Shown: piece after piece, positions 45,601 through 55,238 of the stretch
How the letters are laid out: each line of letters starts with the position of its first letter
Position numbering within the stretch: position 1 is the stretch's first letter
DNA from: Paenalkalicoccus suaedae
GTDB lineage: Bacteria > Bacillota > Bacilli > Bacillales > Salisediminibacteriaceae
NCBI RefSeq assembly: GCF_006965545.2
Contig: NZ_CP041372.2
Location: forward strand, 3,782,001 to 3,846,000
Direction of reading: 5' to 3'
DNA length: 64,000 bases
The notes under the pieces: model-generated
Databases searched by the model: none
What the model was told of the DNA's origin: nothing
What the model saw: only the letters and a program-made list of their open reading frames with translations
Translations under genes and position numbers: made by a program

Positions 45601-46601
45601 GTGGACTTCACCCCTTTTCTCGCAAGATATAAGAAGAACGGGCCACCGATGAGCGCTGTCATGACACCGATCGGTACCTCTTGAGGTGCAAGGATCGTTC
45701 GTGCCACGATATCTGCAGCAAGAAGGACAGAGGCACCGAGTAGTGCGCTATATGGGATCACCCAGCGATAATCAGGCCCAACGAGCTTTTTAGCCATGTG
45801 AGGCACAATGAGTCCAATGAAACCAACAGATCCTACGATTGCAACGGATCCGCCTGCAAGTACGATGATGAGCAGACCCATGATTGCTTTTGTGAGGCCG
45901 ACGCGCTGACCAAGACTTTTCGCCACATCGTCCCCTGTCGCAAATACTCCCATCGCACGGCTCATAAAAAGACTAATGACGAGCGCTCCGACTAGATACG
46001 GCATGACGGAGAGAAGCATATCCATACTCCTACCTGCAACCGAACCCGAGATCCAGAAGAGTACCGTCTGCATCGACTGCTCATCCATGACAAGCATCCC
46101 TTGGGTGAAGGAAACAAAGAGGGCAGATAGGGCGACACCAGCGAGAATAACCTTTATCGGCGTTAACCCATCGCGACCGATGCTACCGAGGAAAAAGACG
46201 GTTACACCAGCTACTGCTGCACCAAGGAAAGCAAACCACATATAGGAGGATAACGATGTTAGCTCTAAATACGTAATGGCAAACACGATAAAAAAGATCG
46301 CTCCGGAGTTGATACCAAGTAAATCTGGTGCTGCGAGCGGATTTCTCGTTAACGCCTGAATGAATACGCCTGCAATAGCAAGATTCATTCCGACTAAGAG
46401 TGCGATAACGGATCTTGTTAGCCTCGAGGTTGTAACGATGATGTGCTCGGTGTTGGTTGCGTCATAGTTTAAGAGTGCATCAATCGTTGAGCGAAAGGAG
46501 ATCGTCGTTTGCCCGATAGAGAGACTAGCTAAGAATAGTCCGCCTGTGAGTATGAGTAAGCCGATAAAAACAAGTCGTTTGACTGATTGTGTATGTATCA
46601 T
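45597..46601 (-). CDS. FecCD-type iron-siderophore permease (first)
   Basis: A 334-residue permease with about ten spans. RLTRSVIALLVGMNLAIAGVFIQ and ALTRNPLAAPDLLGINSGA are the typical N-terminal half motifs; VGSVGFIGLIVPHMAKKLVG is the second-half loop that contacts the ATPase. It follows the binding-protein gene after an 83-bp gap that holds a terminator (46651-46676). It forms a heterodimer with the 44566-45600 permease. Confidence 0.94.
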   Translation of the reverse strand: MIHTQSVKRLVFIGLLILTGGLFLASLSIGQTTISFRSTIDALLNYDATNTEHIIVTTSRLTRSVIALLVGMNLAIAGVFIQALTRNPLAAPDLLGINSGAIFFIVFAITYLELTSLSSYMWFAFLGAAVAGVTVFFLGSIGRDGLTPIKVILAGVALSALFVSFTQGMLVMDEQSMQTVLFWISGSVAGRSMDMLLSVMPYLVGALVISLFMSRAMGVFATGDDVAKSLGQRVGLTKAIMGLLIIVLAGGSVAIVGSVGFIGLIVPHMAKKLVGPDYRWVIPYSALLGASVLLAADIVARTILAPQEVPIGVMTALIGGPFFLYLARKGVKST

Positions 46602-46650
46602 GCGTCACGCCTCTTCCTTGCCGTGTTTGTGTTTCTATATTTCATAGCAA

Positions 46651-46676
46651 AAAGGGGACAGCTTTTGTCCCCTATC
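46651..46676 (-). terminator. Intra-operon terminator after the iron-binding lipoprotein gene
   Basis: GGGGACA and TGTCCCC arms with a short loop; on the minus strand TTTTTG follows. It again separates a binding-protein gene from its permeases. Confidence 0.82.
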
Positions 46677-46684
46677 AGATTGTG

Positions 46685-47743
46685 CTATTTTTCGAGTCCC
46701 ATATACTCGTAAAGATCATCGAGCATAAGATGAGCAGATTTAAGTCCACCAGATAAGTTCCACGTAATATCGTTTACTTGGTATACGTTGTCGTTTTGAA
46801 CAGCATCTAGGTTTTGATAGAGTGGATGGCTTGTCCAGTTTGTGTGTGTTTCAGCCACAGTTGGCGTGTCCTCCATGAATTCAAAAATAATATCTGCATT
46901 CATTTGCGGAATACTTTCCATATCCTGAAGCATCACGATCTCATGGTCTTCCCCTTCTAAGTCACGTGGCTCTTCAAAGCCAAGCTCTTGAAGAATAGAT
47001 CCTGCATAACCCGTTACATAAATGCGAGCGTGGTCTTCTCGGTAGTTTAAAACAGCTGCACTCATTGGCCAGTTTTCGATTTCATCTGTTTTAGACTGGA
47101 AGTCTGCAACGCGCTCATCCCAATCAGCAAGAAGTGCGTCAGCTTGGTCTTCTTGGCCCAGCGCTTCGCCAAGTAGTGTTGTTGTTTCTTTGAAGTCATA
47201 GATCATGTCGCTGACAACCGTTGGTGCGATCTCTGCAAGCTGATCGTAGATCTCTTCGTGACGGATGTGTGTGGCAACGATTAGATCTGGTTCAAGCGCT
47301 GCTATTTCTTCTAGGTTTGGTTGCGTCTCGTCTCCAACGAACGTTGCATCTGCATACTCCTCGCTGATGTACTCATACATTGGCATCTCCGCCCAAGATT
47401 CTACCGCTCCTACAGGTGTCACGTCGAATTCTAAGATCGTGTCAGACGCCCCTTGGTAAAGCGTTACGACGCGCTCTGGCGTGCCTTCGATTGTCGTTGT
47501 TCCCATTGCGTGTGTGATTTCGCGAGCCCCAGCTTCGTCGGCTGTGTTTGTTTCGTTTGTTTCGTTTGTTTCTTCCGCGCCGTTGTTTGCTGCGTTATTC
47601 TCATTATTAGCAGGCTGTTCTTCCGCTGCGTTGTTTGTGTTTGTTGTACTTTCATTTGCCGAAGCATTGTCCTCTGAGTTACCACATGCTGCTAATGTTG
47701 CTGCAGACGCCGCTAATAGTAATAAACTAAGTGATTTTTTCAT
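46685..47743 (-). CDS. Iron-siderophore-binding lipoprotein (YfmC-like)
   Basis: A 352-residue lipoprotein. The start is ATG 47743, seven bases after AGGAG (the ATG at 47749 is too close). Lipobox LAACGN is followed by a long Asn/Glu/Thr/Ala-rich linker of about 55 residues, then a class III binding fold (HAMGTTTIEGTPERVVTLYQGASDTILEF; LEPDLIVATHIRHEEIYDQL). The fold belongs to the FecB/FhuD group. Fur-like boxes lie upstream at 47809 and 47873. Confidence 0.9.
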   Translation of the reverse strand: MKKSLSLLLLAASAATLAACGNSEDNASANESTTNTNNAAEEQPANNENNAANNGAEETNETNETNTADEAGAREITHAMGTTTIEGTPERVVTLYQGASDTILEFDVTPVGAVESWAEMPMYEYISEEYADATFVGDETQPNLEEIAALEPDLIVATHIRHEEIYDQLAEIAPTVVSDMIYDFKETTTLLGEALGQEDQADALLADWDERVADFQSKTDEIENWPMSAAVLNYREDHARIYVTGYAGSILQELGFEEPRDLEGEDHEIVMLQDMESIPQMNADIIFEFMEDTPTVAETHTNWTSHPLYQNLDAVQNDNVYQVNDITWNLSGGLKSAHLMLDDLYEYMGLEK

Positions 47744-47808
47744 GTTCATTCTCCTATATCTTCTTATATTTTTTGTATGTAGAAAAATGGTTGGCCACCT
47801 ATTCTCAG

Positions 47809-47823
47809 TGAGAATGATTTTCA
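47809..47823 (-). promoter_or_regulatory. Fur box of the iron importer operon
   Basis: TGAGAAT-G-ATTTTCA matches the 7-1-7 Fur consensus with one change in each arm. It lies 66 bp before the lipoprotein start. Confidence 0.8.
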
Positions 47824-47872
47824 TTCCCATTTATGAGTGTATACAATGAGTAGGAGAATTGCAAGGTTTAAT

Positions 47873-47887
47873 TGAGAATTGTTTTCA
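47873..47887 (-). promoter_or_regulatory. Second, weaker Fur-like box
   Basis: TGAGAAT-T-GTTTTCA resembles the 7-1-7 consensus with more changes than the box at 47809. It lies 50 bp farther upstream and may extend Fur binding. Confidence 0.5.
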
Positions 47888-47922
47888 TTTAGTTGAGGGT
47901 GGGGGGGAGCTTATTGTGTTTA

Positions 47923-48192
47923 GTTATCCGTTTCTCCATGTTGATTTTCCGGTAATCGTGCTCCGTTATCCGTTTGCTAAGTGGGTTCCAATTAAACAAG
48001 GACCGTCACGGGATGGTCTTAGACAACCGGCTCTTTATCCACTTATTTTTTACCTATGGTTGTTCCTTTAGCTTCTGTTTTACTCTACTATGAACCCTAA
48101 TCACTACTATTCACCTATAGCGAGATAGAAAGTTGCAACAGAGCATTCACTTGATGCATACACCCGCCTAGTTGATGCAATGTACACTAGAT
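47923..48192. repeat. Short 21-bp arrays in a gene-free gap
   Basis: The gap 47888-48289 has no gene. Units at 47923, 47944 and 47965 share a head like GTTATCCG (ATTTTCCG in the second), with exact steps of 21 bp. A second group with head TTGATGCA has units at 48151 and 48172 and a weaker one at about 48133. Both are small, but period and layout equal those of the larger arrays. Confidence 0.55.
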
Positions 48193-48241
48193 CAACATTA
48201 GATTAGCGTCTTGTTATGTCGTCATGTCCTAAACGACAATT

Positions 48242-48281
48242 AAAAAAGGAAGCACAGCACATATCGCACTGGCTTCCCCTC
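48242..48281 (-). terminator. Terminator after the orphan iron-binding lipoprotein gene
   Basis: GGGAAGC and GCTTCC arms with a loop of about 20 bases; on the minus strand TTTTTT follows. Confidence 0.7.
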
Positions 48282-48289
48282 TGTTCTCC

Positions 48290-49189
48290 TTAATGTAAGA
48301 AGCCTTCTTCAAACGTTTCTAACAAATGATCAAGTGTAATTGGATCACTGTACGTTGATGCCTCTGTCGCAATCTCAATAACCTGAGCGTTTTGAACTGC
48401 CGGGATCGAATTCCATGTTTCTGTCTCGGTAAAGCTGTTATCAACGGAAGATGGTAGGCTTAGGACGATATAGTCGCCGGCTACCTCTGGCAATGTCTCC
48501 TGAGAGAAGACATGAATGCCGGATTCTAGCGCTAATTCTTCGACCTTCTCAGGCATAGCAAGGCCCATCGCTTGATACAGGATCTCTGTTCCACGCGCAT
48601 AGTTGTCTCCAAATACGTACATTTCTTTGTCGCCATTCTCGATTACGGATACCGTCGTGTCCTCCCCGATCTCGGCTTTGATCTGCTCGCCTACTTCTTG
48701 CGCACGCGTCTCAAAGTCCTCGCGCCAGTCCATCGCTTCCTGCTCTTTATTCAGTAGCTTGCCGATTTCAACCTGCTGATCTAGGTAGTCTAGCTGGCCC
48801 CATGTGTAGACAACTGTAGGAGCAACCTCTTCAAGCATGTCAAGATTTTGCATATGACTTCCAGCGATAATCAGGTCAGGCTCCAGCTCTAAAATCGCTT
48901 CAACGTTTGTCTCCGATACTCGCTCAATACCCTCTAGCTTTTCAGAAAATAGGGGATTGTTGCCTGTCCATTCATCAACACCTACGATATTTCCCTCTAA
49001 CGCAAGCACGTTTGGTGCATTTGTTAACGCGACAATACGCTGTGGATCCGCTGGCACTTCAACCTCGCCAACCTCGGAATCATATGTACGCATCTCAGAG
49101 GCTTCGCCGTTATCTCCCGACGCATCCGCTCCACATCCGGCTAACAATAAACCTGCTATAACCACTCCAAATAAACCTGACTTTTTCAC
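48290..49189 (-). CDS. Orphan iron-siderophore-binding lipoprotein (FeuA/FhuD-like)
   Basis: A 299-residue lipoprotein with lipobox LLAGCG (Cys at about residue 19). The binding fold has VEVPADPQRIVALTNAPNVLAL and LELEPDLIIAGSHMQNLDML. No permease gene is next to it, so it presumably uses permeases coded elsewhere, possibly the 44566-46601 pair. A perfect Fur box lies 22 bp upstream. Confidence 0.9.
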   Translation of the reverse strand: MKKSGLFGVVIAGLLLAGCGADASGDNGEASEMRTYDSEVGEVEVPADPQRIVALTNAPNVLALEGNIVGVDEWTGNNPLFSEKLEGIERVSETNVEAILELEPDLIIAGSHMQNLDMLEEVAPTVVYTWGQLDYLDQQVEIGKLLNKEQEAMDWREDFETRAQEVGEQIKAEIGEDTTVSVIENGDKEMYVFGDNYARGTEILYQAMGLAMPEKVEELALESGIHVFSQETLPEVAGDYIVLSLPSSVDNSFTETETWNSIPAVQNAQVIEIATEASTYSDPITLDHLLETFEEGFLH

Positions 49190-49210
49190 GATCTATCCCA
49201 CCTCTATTAT

Positions 49211-49225
49211 TGATAATGATTATCA
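49211..49225 (-). promoter_or_regulatory. Perfect Fur box
   Basis: TGATAAT-G-ATTATCA is an exact 7-1-7 Fur inverted repeat upstream of the orphan lipoprotein gene. Iron-dependent repression is expected. Confidence 0.93.
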
Positions 49226-49346
49226 TTCTCTTTTACAAATGTTAGTATACGCTTAAGTTTTGAGGAGAGCAAGAGGTTTTTTAAATTCGATTTCTCATCT
49301 TTACTAATGGGTATAGGAAAGGTAAGAAGATTGGAGGGGAAAAGAG

Positions 49347-50126
49347 ATGAGGATCATCCAGTGGCTTCGTAAAAAGTGGAAACGCCTAGCTGTATTACTG
49401 CTAGCAATTTTTCAGCCTGTTTCGGTTATTTTAGTCGAGCGCGGAGGCAATGAGCTTTTTAGTGGAGAAGGCACGGACCCTTTTATCATCCCTGCCGGCT
49501 ACGCCTTTTCGATTTGGTCTTTAATCGTTTTAGGGACAATCGCCTATGGCATCTATCAGTTACTTCCCCGTACGTACTCAAAAAATATTTATGATGACAT
49601 CGCTTTACCTGCTATTGCCGTATTTAGTGGGTTTGCCTTATGGATTTGGTCAGCTTCGAACGAATGGTTAGCCGCTACCGTACTTATTTTCATCGCAATG
49701 GGTGTCGTGTTGCGAACCATTTCGCTTAAGCTTAAACAGGAGCCTTTATCTAAGCTTGAAAAGGGCATCGTACGCTTTAGTTTTTCCTGCTATTACGGCT
49801 GGACGACTGTAGCGATCTTTGCCAACACAGCTTCAGCTCTACATTATTATGGCTTACCAAACGACGGTGTGCTCGGTATTGCTTGGCAAGCACTCATCTT
49901 AGTAGGTGCAACGCTCACATCATCGGCCCTTCTGAGAGAAATGCCTAGAAACATCACGTATTTCGCAACTATTATGTGGGCATTCATTGCTATTGTGATA
50001 GGAACTGTTCTAGTAGGAACAGAAGCTATCTTATTAACCATGCTGGCGGTTGCCGCTACAGCGTATTTGATTGTTACGTGGAGAGGTCGGCGGAAATACT
50101 CTTCTCAAACAAAATTTGCCTATTAA
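49347..50126 (+). CDS. TspO/MBR-like tryptophan-rich membrane protein
   Basis: A 259-residue membrane protein with about seven spans; start ATG 49347 after GGAGGGG. PAGYAFSIWSLIVLGTIAYG near residue 48 is the motif of long tryptophan-rich sensory (TspO-related) proteins, and Trp residues recur in the spans (LWIWSASNEWL, YYGWTTVAIF). The group is longer than classical TspO (about 160). Its function in Bacillus is not established; porphyrin or lipid binding is known only for classical TspO. Confidence 0.7.
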   Translation: MRIIQWLRKKWKRLAVLLLAIFQPVSVILVERGGNELFSGEGTDPFIIPAGYAFSIWSLIVLGTIAYGIYQLLPRTYSKNIYDDIALPAIAVFSGFALWIWSASNEWLAATVLIFIAMGVVLRTISLKLKQEPLSKLEKGIVRFSFSCYYGWTTVAIFANTASALHYYGLPNDGVLGIAWQALILVGATLTSSALLREMPRNITYFATIMWAFIAIVIGTVLVGTEAILLTMLAVAATAYLIVTWRGRRKYSSQTKFAY

Positions 50127-50133
50127 ACAAAAC

Positions 50134-50168
50134 AAAAAAGGGTCGCCCTATAATAGGTCGGCCCTTCC
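50134..50168. terminator. Bidirectional terminator between the TspO-like and degV genes
   Basis: AAGGG and CCCTT outer arms with an inner CCTA/TAGG stem, flanked by A and T tracts. Confidence 0.75.
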
Positions 50169-50185
50169 CATTTAACTAAAACTCT

Positions 50186-51049
50186 CTATTTCTCCATGAA
50201 AAACATCGAGATTGCGCCTGGGCCTACATGTGTACCTACGGAAACGCCCATTTGCATCACATATATATCACCCTTAAAGTCTGTTTCCTTCAAGATCTTC
50301 GCATGAAGGGTCTCTGCTACAAGCTTCTCAGACGTATAGCCAATAATGATAAAGTCCGTCATCTCGGGGTTTTGACGCGCAACAAATTGCTCAACGTAGT
50401 GCTTTAACACACGCTTTTGACCGCGCTCCTTTGCGACGATCGCACCTTTCCCATCCTTCATGGACATGACTGGCTTAAGCATCAGCATTTTGCCGATAAA
50501 GGCACCTGCATTAGAGATACGTCCGCTTTTAATCAAGTGATTTAAATCATCAACGGATAAATAGTGCTTCACCTTCGTCTTATTTTCCTCCACAAAGGTC
50601 ACTAGCTCGTCGTACGTTGCTCCGGCAGCTCGCATACGCGCACACTTGATGAGTAACCAGCCGCTCCCGTGACTCATGCACCGTGAATCTGCAATATGAA
50701 TCTGGACGTCTGACTCAGGGTTGTCTTCCTCAAACTGACGCTTGGCAAGCGCTGCAGACTGATAGGACCCACTCGTGCCACTAGACATGCAGATACACAA
50801 AATCTCTTTGCTCCCCTTAGCAATCGCACCCTCAAAAATAGAGATAAATGTCGCGGGACTTGGCATCCCTGTAGTGGGAAACTCCTCTAGCGACCCCATC
50901 ATCTCGTAAAATTCGTCCGGCTGAATGTCGATGCGATCCTGATACTCCTTGTCCCCAATGTGAATCGACAGTGCCGCCGTTTTAATATCGTGCTCCGCAA
51001 GTACCTCGTCTGATAAGTCACACGTTGAATCTGCCATTAATGTAATCAT
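50186..51049 (-). CDS. DegV family fatty-acid-binding protein
   Basis: A 287-residue cytosolic protein, start ATG 51049 after AGAGGAGG. ADSTCDLSDEVLAEHDI at the N-terminus, TTGMPSPATF and SSGTSGSYQSA are DegV signatures. DegV/FakB proteins hold a fatty acid for phosphorylation by FakA; no FakA gene is near. It is 28 bp after the HD-domain gene and probably co-transcribed with it. Confidence 0.93.
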   Translation of the reverse strand: MITLMADSTCDLSDEVLAEHDIKTAALSIHIGDKEYQDRIDIQPDEFYEMMGSLEEFPTTGMPSPATFISIFEGAIAKGSKEILCICMSSGTSGSYQSAALAKRQFEEDNPESDVQIHIADSRCMSHGSGWLLIKCARMRAAGATYDELVTFVEENKTKVKHYLSVDDLNHLIKSGRISNAGAFIGKMLMLKPVMSMKDGKGAIVAKERGQKRVLKHYVEQFVARQNPEMTDFIIIGYTSEKLVAETLHAKILKETDFKGDIYVMQMGVSVGTHVGPGAISMFFMEK

Positions 51050-51077
51050 AGTTGTCCTCCTCTAAGATGTATAGCGT

Positions 51078-51704
51078 TCATCGCTTCGCTCTCTGCTTCA
51101 GTGGCTCCGTATCAATACCCGCTGCTGTCAGCTTTTGCTCTGCTTCCTCTTCAATCAACTCTTTAAATAACGTGAGCGTCTCATCAAACTCCACATGCGG
51201 CTGCATGCGAAAGCTCATTTCGTGCTCAATCGGTAACCATGTCTCTATATCTGCTTCGTTATGCTGAATCTGCGCCTCCAGCTTATCTAACGCATGACCA
51301 ACCTTCGCCTCTGTTGTCTCCTTATGCTCAAACTCTAGCCAGAGTGCACGTACTTCCTCTCCTAAAGCCCCACCGAGCATATCCCGAATGCGATCAATCG
51401 ACGCCATTTCACGCTCGATCTTTTGCTCTTTCGCTGCTGCATCATGCATGGTGTCAAACGCCGGCACATCGCCTGCAAATGCTTCGACCAAATCATGAAT
51501 GACAATCATCTTTAACAGCTTCGCAACATCTACTTCCTTTTGCACATACGGCGTCAGCAGCACCGCCATAAGCCCCACTCTCCACGTATGCTCTGCCACA
51601 CTCTCCTGCCGACCATTGGAAAGGAAACTGTGACGTAACTCCTGCTTTAACTTTTCTCCAAGTTTCACCACTTCTAGTACTTTCATCAGATCCTGCTTCA
51701 TCAT
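51078..51704 (-). CDS. HD-domain hydrolase, YfbR/HDDC2-like nucleotidase
   Basis: About 208 residues. The start is ATG 51704 (or 51701) after AGGGG; a longer in-frame start at 51800 lacks a ribosome site. SVAEHTWRVGLMAVLL supplies the first His, MIVIHDLVEAFAGD the HD pair, and ALDKLEAQIQH the last Asp. The family includes 5'-deoxynucleotidases. The substrate is not certain. Confidence 0.82.
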   Translation of the reverse strand: MMKQDLMKVLEVVKLGEKLKQELRHSFLSNGRQESVAEHTWRVGLMAVLLTPYVQKEVDVAKLLKMIVIHDLVEAFAGDVPAFDTMHDAAAKEQKIEREMASIDRIRDMLGGALGEEVRALWLEFEHKETTEAKVGHALDKLEAQIQHNEADIETWLPIEHEMSFRMQPHVEFDETLTLFKELIEEEAEQKLTAAGIDTEPLKQRAKR

Positions 51705-51877
51705 TCGACCCCTATTTACACGAAATCTAGTAAACGCTTTATTTATATCTCTATCGTATCTAATACTGGGCTCAATTACTATGGTAAAGCGAGGATTCAT
51801 GCGACTTTTTTGTGAAAAACACGTATCCTTTTTACTTCCAAATGCTATACTACTTCTAGCAAAGGAGCCTGAAGTCT

Positions 51878-52174
51878 ATGATTAGTTATGTTTTACTAGC
51901 TAGTATTCTTTTAATCCCCCTCATTCTTTACCTTTTCTTATCTAGAAAAGTAGCGGCAACTCTCACACCGAGCCGTCTTATTAGCTGGGGGCTCGTTATT
52001 AGTATCGTTGTACCATTTCTTCTCTTTGAAGTTACTACAAGGATCTGGTTAGAGTTCTTTCTTCAAAGTATATTTCTTTTTCCCGCTCTGCTTTTGTACG
52101 CTTCAACTATTATTGCAGGTATTTCCATGGTACTTACAGGTATCATTTCTCATTTTATAAATCGCTCAAAATAA
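51878..52174 (+). CDS. Small hypothetical membrane protein
   Basis: A 98-residue protein with three strongly hydrophobic segments (about 2-21, 35-53, 60-88) and basic loops; start ATG 51878 after AAAGGAG. I do not recognise a family. It is a single gene between the HD gene (divergent) and a MerR regulator gene. Confidence 0.65.
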   Translation: MISYVLLASILLIPLILYLFLSRKVAATLTPSRLISWGLVISIVVPFLLFEVTTRIWLEFFLQSIFLFPALLLYASTIIAGISMVLTGIISHFINRSK

Positions 52175-52239
52175 ATACGTTTTCTCTCTTTACTCTAACG
52201 TTACGTCATAGCTTACAGTGTTGATATGGAGGTGAGTGA

Positions 52240-52986
52240 ATGGGTCTTCAGGTAAAGGAGCTTGCGAATCTCACAGGCATAAGTGTGCGGACGTTGCATC
52301 ACTATGATCATATTGGCTTACTCGTGCCGAGTACGACGACAGATGCTGGCTATCGACTGTATGCGGACGCCGATATTGCAAAGCTTCAGCAGATTTTGTT
52401 TTTCCGTGCTCTCGATTTTCCGCTGAAGGAAATTAAGCGCATTTTAGCGAGTCCGGATTACTCGACGCTTGAGGCGCTAGACGTGCAGCGTTCGATGCTG
52501 ATGGAGCGGCGGGCTCAGCTGAACGAGATGATTGAGACGATTGATAAGACGATTAGGTCGAAGAAGGGAGAGTTTGCGATGTCGAATGAGGAGCGATTTA
52601 AGGGCATGGCGTTTAAGGATGACACGTACGAGCAGGAGGCCCGCGAGCGTTGGGGCGATGCGCCGATTGAGGAGTCGAAGCGGCGTGTGGAGTCCCTGTC
52701 GGACGCTGAGCAACAGGCGCTTGGCGAGGAGTGGGAGCGGATTTATCGCAAGCTTGCTGAAGTGATGCAGACGGAGTCGCCGGAATCTGCGCGTTCGCAG
52801 GAGGCGATTGCGGAGTGGTTCCACTATTTGAATGCTAACTTTGGGACGTATTCAAAAGCGGCATTTGCTGGCCTTGGGGAGATGTACGTTGCCGATGAGC
52901 GGTTCACGAAGAATATTGATGCATACGGGGATGGATTGGCGGTGTTTATGGCTAAGGCGATGAAGGAGTTTGGTCGACTAAGGTAG
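52240..52986 (+). CDS. MerR family regulator with TipAS-type ligand domain
   Basis: A 248-residue regulator starting at ATG 52240 after GGAGGTG. The N-terminal MerR HTH (1-70) has VKELANLTGISVRTLHHYDHIGLL. A linker helix (about 80-115) leads to a TipAS/albicidin-binding domain (about 125-245) with AIAEWFHYLNANF and GEMYVADERFTKNIDAYGDGLAVFM. The family senses thiopeptide-like drugs. The DNA of the second half uses more GC-ending codons than most neighbours. No obvious target gene is next to it; autoregulation is likely. Confidence 0.92.
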   Translation: MGLQVKELANLTGISVRTLHHYDHIGLLVPSTTTDAGYRLYADADIAKLQQILFFRALDFPLKEIKRILASPDYSTLEALDVQRSMLMERRAQLNEMIETIDKTIRSKKGEFAMSNEERFKGMAFKDDTYEQEARERWGDAPIEESKRRVESLSDAEQQALGEEWERIYRKLAEVMQTESPESARSQEAIAEWFHYLNANFGTYSKAAFAGLGEMYVADERFTKNIDAYGDGLAVFMAKAMKEFGRLR

Positions 52987-53013
52987 GTTGAGTTTGCGCG
53001 GAGAGGCGTGGCT

Positions 53014-53121
53014 GTGCCAAATTGCTGGGGAGTGGTGCTTAAACGGTGGACCGTGGTGCTCAATTCAGGCGGTTTTGTGCCAAAACAAATGCACTTTGTG
53101 CAAATTATCCATAAAAATGGA
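53014..53121. repeat. Array A: five 21-bp units, head GTGCCAAA type
   Basis: Units start at 53014, 53035, 53056, 53077 and 53098, exactly 21 bp apart. Heads are GTGCCAAA, GTGCTTAA, GTGCTCAA, GTGCCAAA and GTGCAAAT; tails differ. The last unit continues into TTATCCATAAAAATGGA, a short inverted repeat. It sits between convergent merR-type and chemoreceptor genes. Confidence 0.82.
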
Positions 53122-53186
53122 CACGATTAAATTCAAAAGGAAACCAACACCCATGTAATCACCCCCACCAACTATCAACACCATAG

Positions 53187-53227
53187 AAAGAAGCACCCCT
53201 GCCGAATTCGGAAGGGGTGCTTCTTTT
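53187..53227. terminator. Bidirectional terminator after the chemoreceptor gene
   Basis: AAGAAGCACCCCT and AGGGGTGCTTCTT arms with a 12-base loop, flanked by A and T. Confidence 0.9.
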
Positions 53228-53228
53228 G

Positions 53229-55238
53229 TTACACTTTAAATTTACTAATGACGTCCTTTAACTCTGTAGCTAGCTGGCTTAAATATTGCGCAGAGGAGGT
53301 TACTTCCTCCATGGCTGCGAGTTGCTCTTCCGATGCTGCGGCTACTTCTTCTGCGTTGGCTGTGGTGCTTTCGGTTACAGCCGAAATATCAGCGAAAGCA
53401 GAGGAAACGCGTTCCACCTCATCAGATATTTGCATAGTTGTACTTGCCATGCTTGTAATTTGCGACGCTACTTCGTTCGTTGAGCTGATGATTTCTTGGA
53501 AGTGATTTTCTGTCTCGTTTGCGATGACGAGACCTTCCTTTACCTCCGTCATTACACCGTTCATCGCCTGATTCGTTTGGTTCATTTCTCGTTGAATTTC
53601 TGCAATGATCTCCGAAATTTGACCGGAGGACTGCTGCGAGCTTTCGGCTAGTTTTCGCACTTCGTCTGCTACTACAGCGAACCCTTTGCCGTGTTCGCCA
53701 GCTCTTGCTGCTTCAATCGCTGCGTTTAACGCAAGCAAATTTGTCTGTTCCGCAATCGAAGTAATAACTTCTAAAATGCTCGATATTTCATTAGATCGAT
53801 CAACCAGCGTTTTCGTAATCACAACAGATGATGTAACGGAGTCGTTGATTTTATTCATCTTAACGACATTATTTCTAACTGATTCGCCGCCTTCTTTTGC
53901 CTTGTGAATCGTATTCTCTGCAGCGCCCGAAACCGATGTAGCAGAGGTGACGATAGCCTGAATACGTTCGTTCACATCATCAATAGCTCGGGAGCTATCA
54001 TTGATACCATTAGATTGCGTTTCAGCCCCACTTGCAACGTGCTGAATGGAGTACGTAACCTGCTCTGTCGATCGGCTCACTTCATCCGAGCTTGCTGACA
54101 GCTCCTCTGAGGAGGCCGCAACGCGCTCTGCACTGTCACTAACATGATCCACCATCTCTTTTAAACTATGAGACATAACGTTTATATTCCTCGCAAGTAC
54201 GCCAATTTCATCCTGTTTATTTATACGTAAATCGTCTCCAGTCAAATCACTAGCAGCAATGCGTTTCACCTGCTCTGTAATCGTACGAATAGGTCGACTC
54301 ATGTTTCTCGCAATAAAGATCGCAAGGAGGGTAATGACAACGGCTGAGATTGCCATGATCACGATCGTCTCAAGGCGAATTGCATTGACGACAGTGAGAA
54401 TCGACGCGAGCGGCGTGATCATGTAAATCCCATAGCCGGCGCGCTCGATCGGCGCATAACTCATGAGCGTATCCTCACCATTAATCTCCACTTGCTCCGT
54501 GCCAGTCTCGATCTTGCCCTGCTCGAAAATGGTGAGAAGCTCTCCATTTACATTTGCTTCTGTTAAAGAAACGCCGATTAACTCAGGATCAGGATGTGCC
54601 TGAATGATATCCTGGTCATCAATAAAAATAAGCGCACTATCTGTTTGAGAGGTTTCGTCTGGCTGTAAATACTGCTCCACCAACTGCTCAAAGTTAACGG
54701 AAGCGGACATGACGCCGATAATCGTACCTGTCGCTGATTCGACGGGAGTTGCCACCACCACAATGCGATTCCCTGTCGCGTTTGAGGTTAAGACACTTGA
54801 GATCGTGTCCTCGCCGTTAAGTCCGTTTTGGAAATAATCACGGTCAGATAGGTCTAAGACTCCTATCTGGGCCTCGTTTGTATGAGCTGCTACGATACCA
54901 TCAAGTGCTGTGAACACGACCGTTTCATATGTATCATCTTGGCTTTGAACCACATTCATTAGCTGAAGCTGACTTTCAAGCGTTCCAGATTGAATAGCCT
55001 CCGAGCTTGCAACAATTTTGACTTCATCTAAACGTTTTTCTAGCCATTGTTCCATGGAATAGACCGTATTGACTGTCTGTGTTTCCATAAGCTCCTGCTC
55101 TTTATCTACAATGGCTTCACTACTGGATTGATAGACCAAAACAGATGTAATAATCATCGGTACTATTCCGACCAATAGGAAATAGAAAATAAGCTGGGAG
55201 TGAATAGACTTTTTAAAGATGGATGTTAGTGCGTTCAT
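53229..55238 (-). CDS. Methyl-accepting chemotaxis protein, dCache sensor
   Basis: A 669-residue receptor. The start is ATG 55238 after AAGGGGAC; the region further upstream is open but has no ribosome site. Order: span (about 14-36), extracellular dCache-type domain (about 40-285), second span (about 290-312), HAMP (about 313-365), signalling domain (about 400-669). The hairpin tip is [36 protein letters not shown]. Ligand unknown. No che genes are near. Confidence 0.95.
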   Translation of the reverse strand: MNALTSIFKKSIHSQLIFYFLLVGIVPMIITSVLVYQSSSEAIVDKEQELMETQTVNTVYSMEQWLEKRLDEVKIVASSEAIQSGTLESQLQLMNVVQSQDDTYETVVFTALDGIVAAHTNEAQIGVLDLSDRDYFQNGLNGEDTISSVLTSNATGNRIVVVATPVESATGTIIGVMSASVNFEQLVEQYLQPDETSQTDSALIFIDDQDIIQAHPDPELIGVSLTEANVNGELLTIFEQGKIETGTEQVEINGEDTLMSYAPIERAGYGIYMITPLASILTVVNAIRLETIVIMAISAVVITLLAIFIARNMSRPIRTITEQVKRIAASDLTGDDLRINKQDEIGVLARNINVMSHSLKEMVDHVSDSAERVAASSEELSASSDEVSRSTEQVTYSIQHVASGAETQSNGINDSSRAIDDVNERIQAIVTSATSVSGAAENTIHKAKEGGESVRNNVVKMNKINDSVTSSVVITKTLVDRSNEISSILEVITSIAEQTNLLALNAAIEAARAGEHGKGFAVVADEVRKLAESSQQSSGQISEIIAEIQREMNQTNQAMNGVMTEVKEGLVIANETENHFQEIISSTNEVASQITSMASTTMQISDEVERVSSAFADISAVTESTTANAEEVAAASEEQLAAMEEVTSSAQYLSQLATELKDVISKFKV

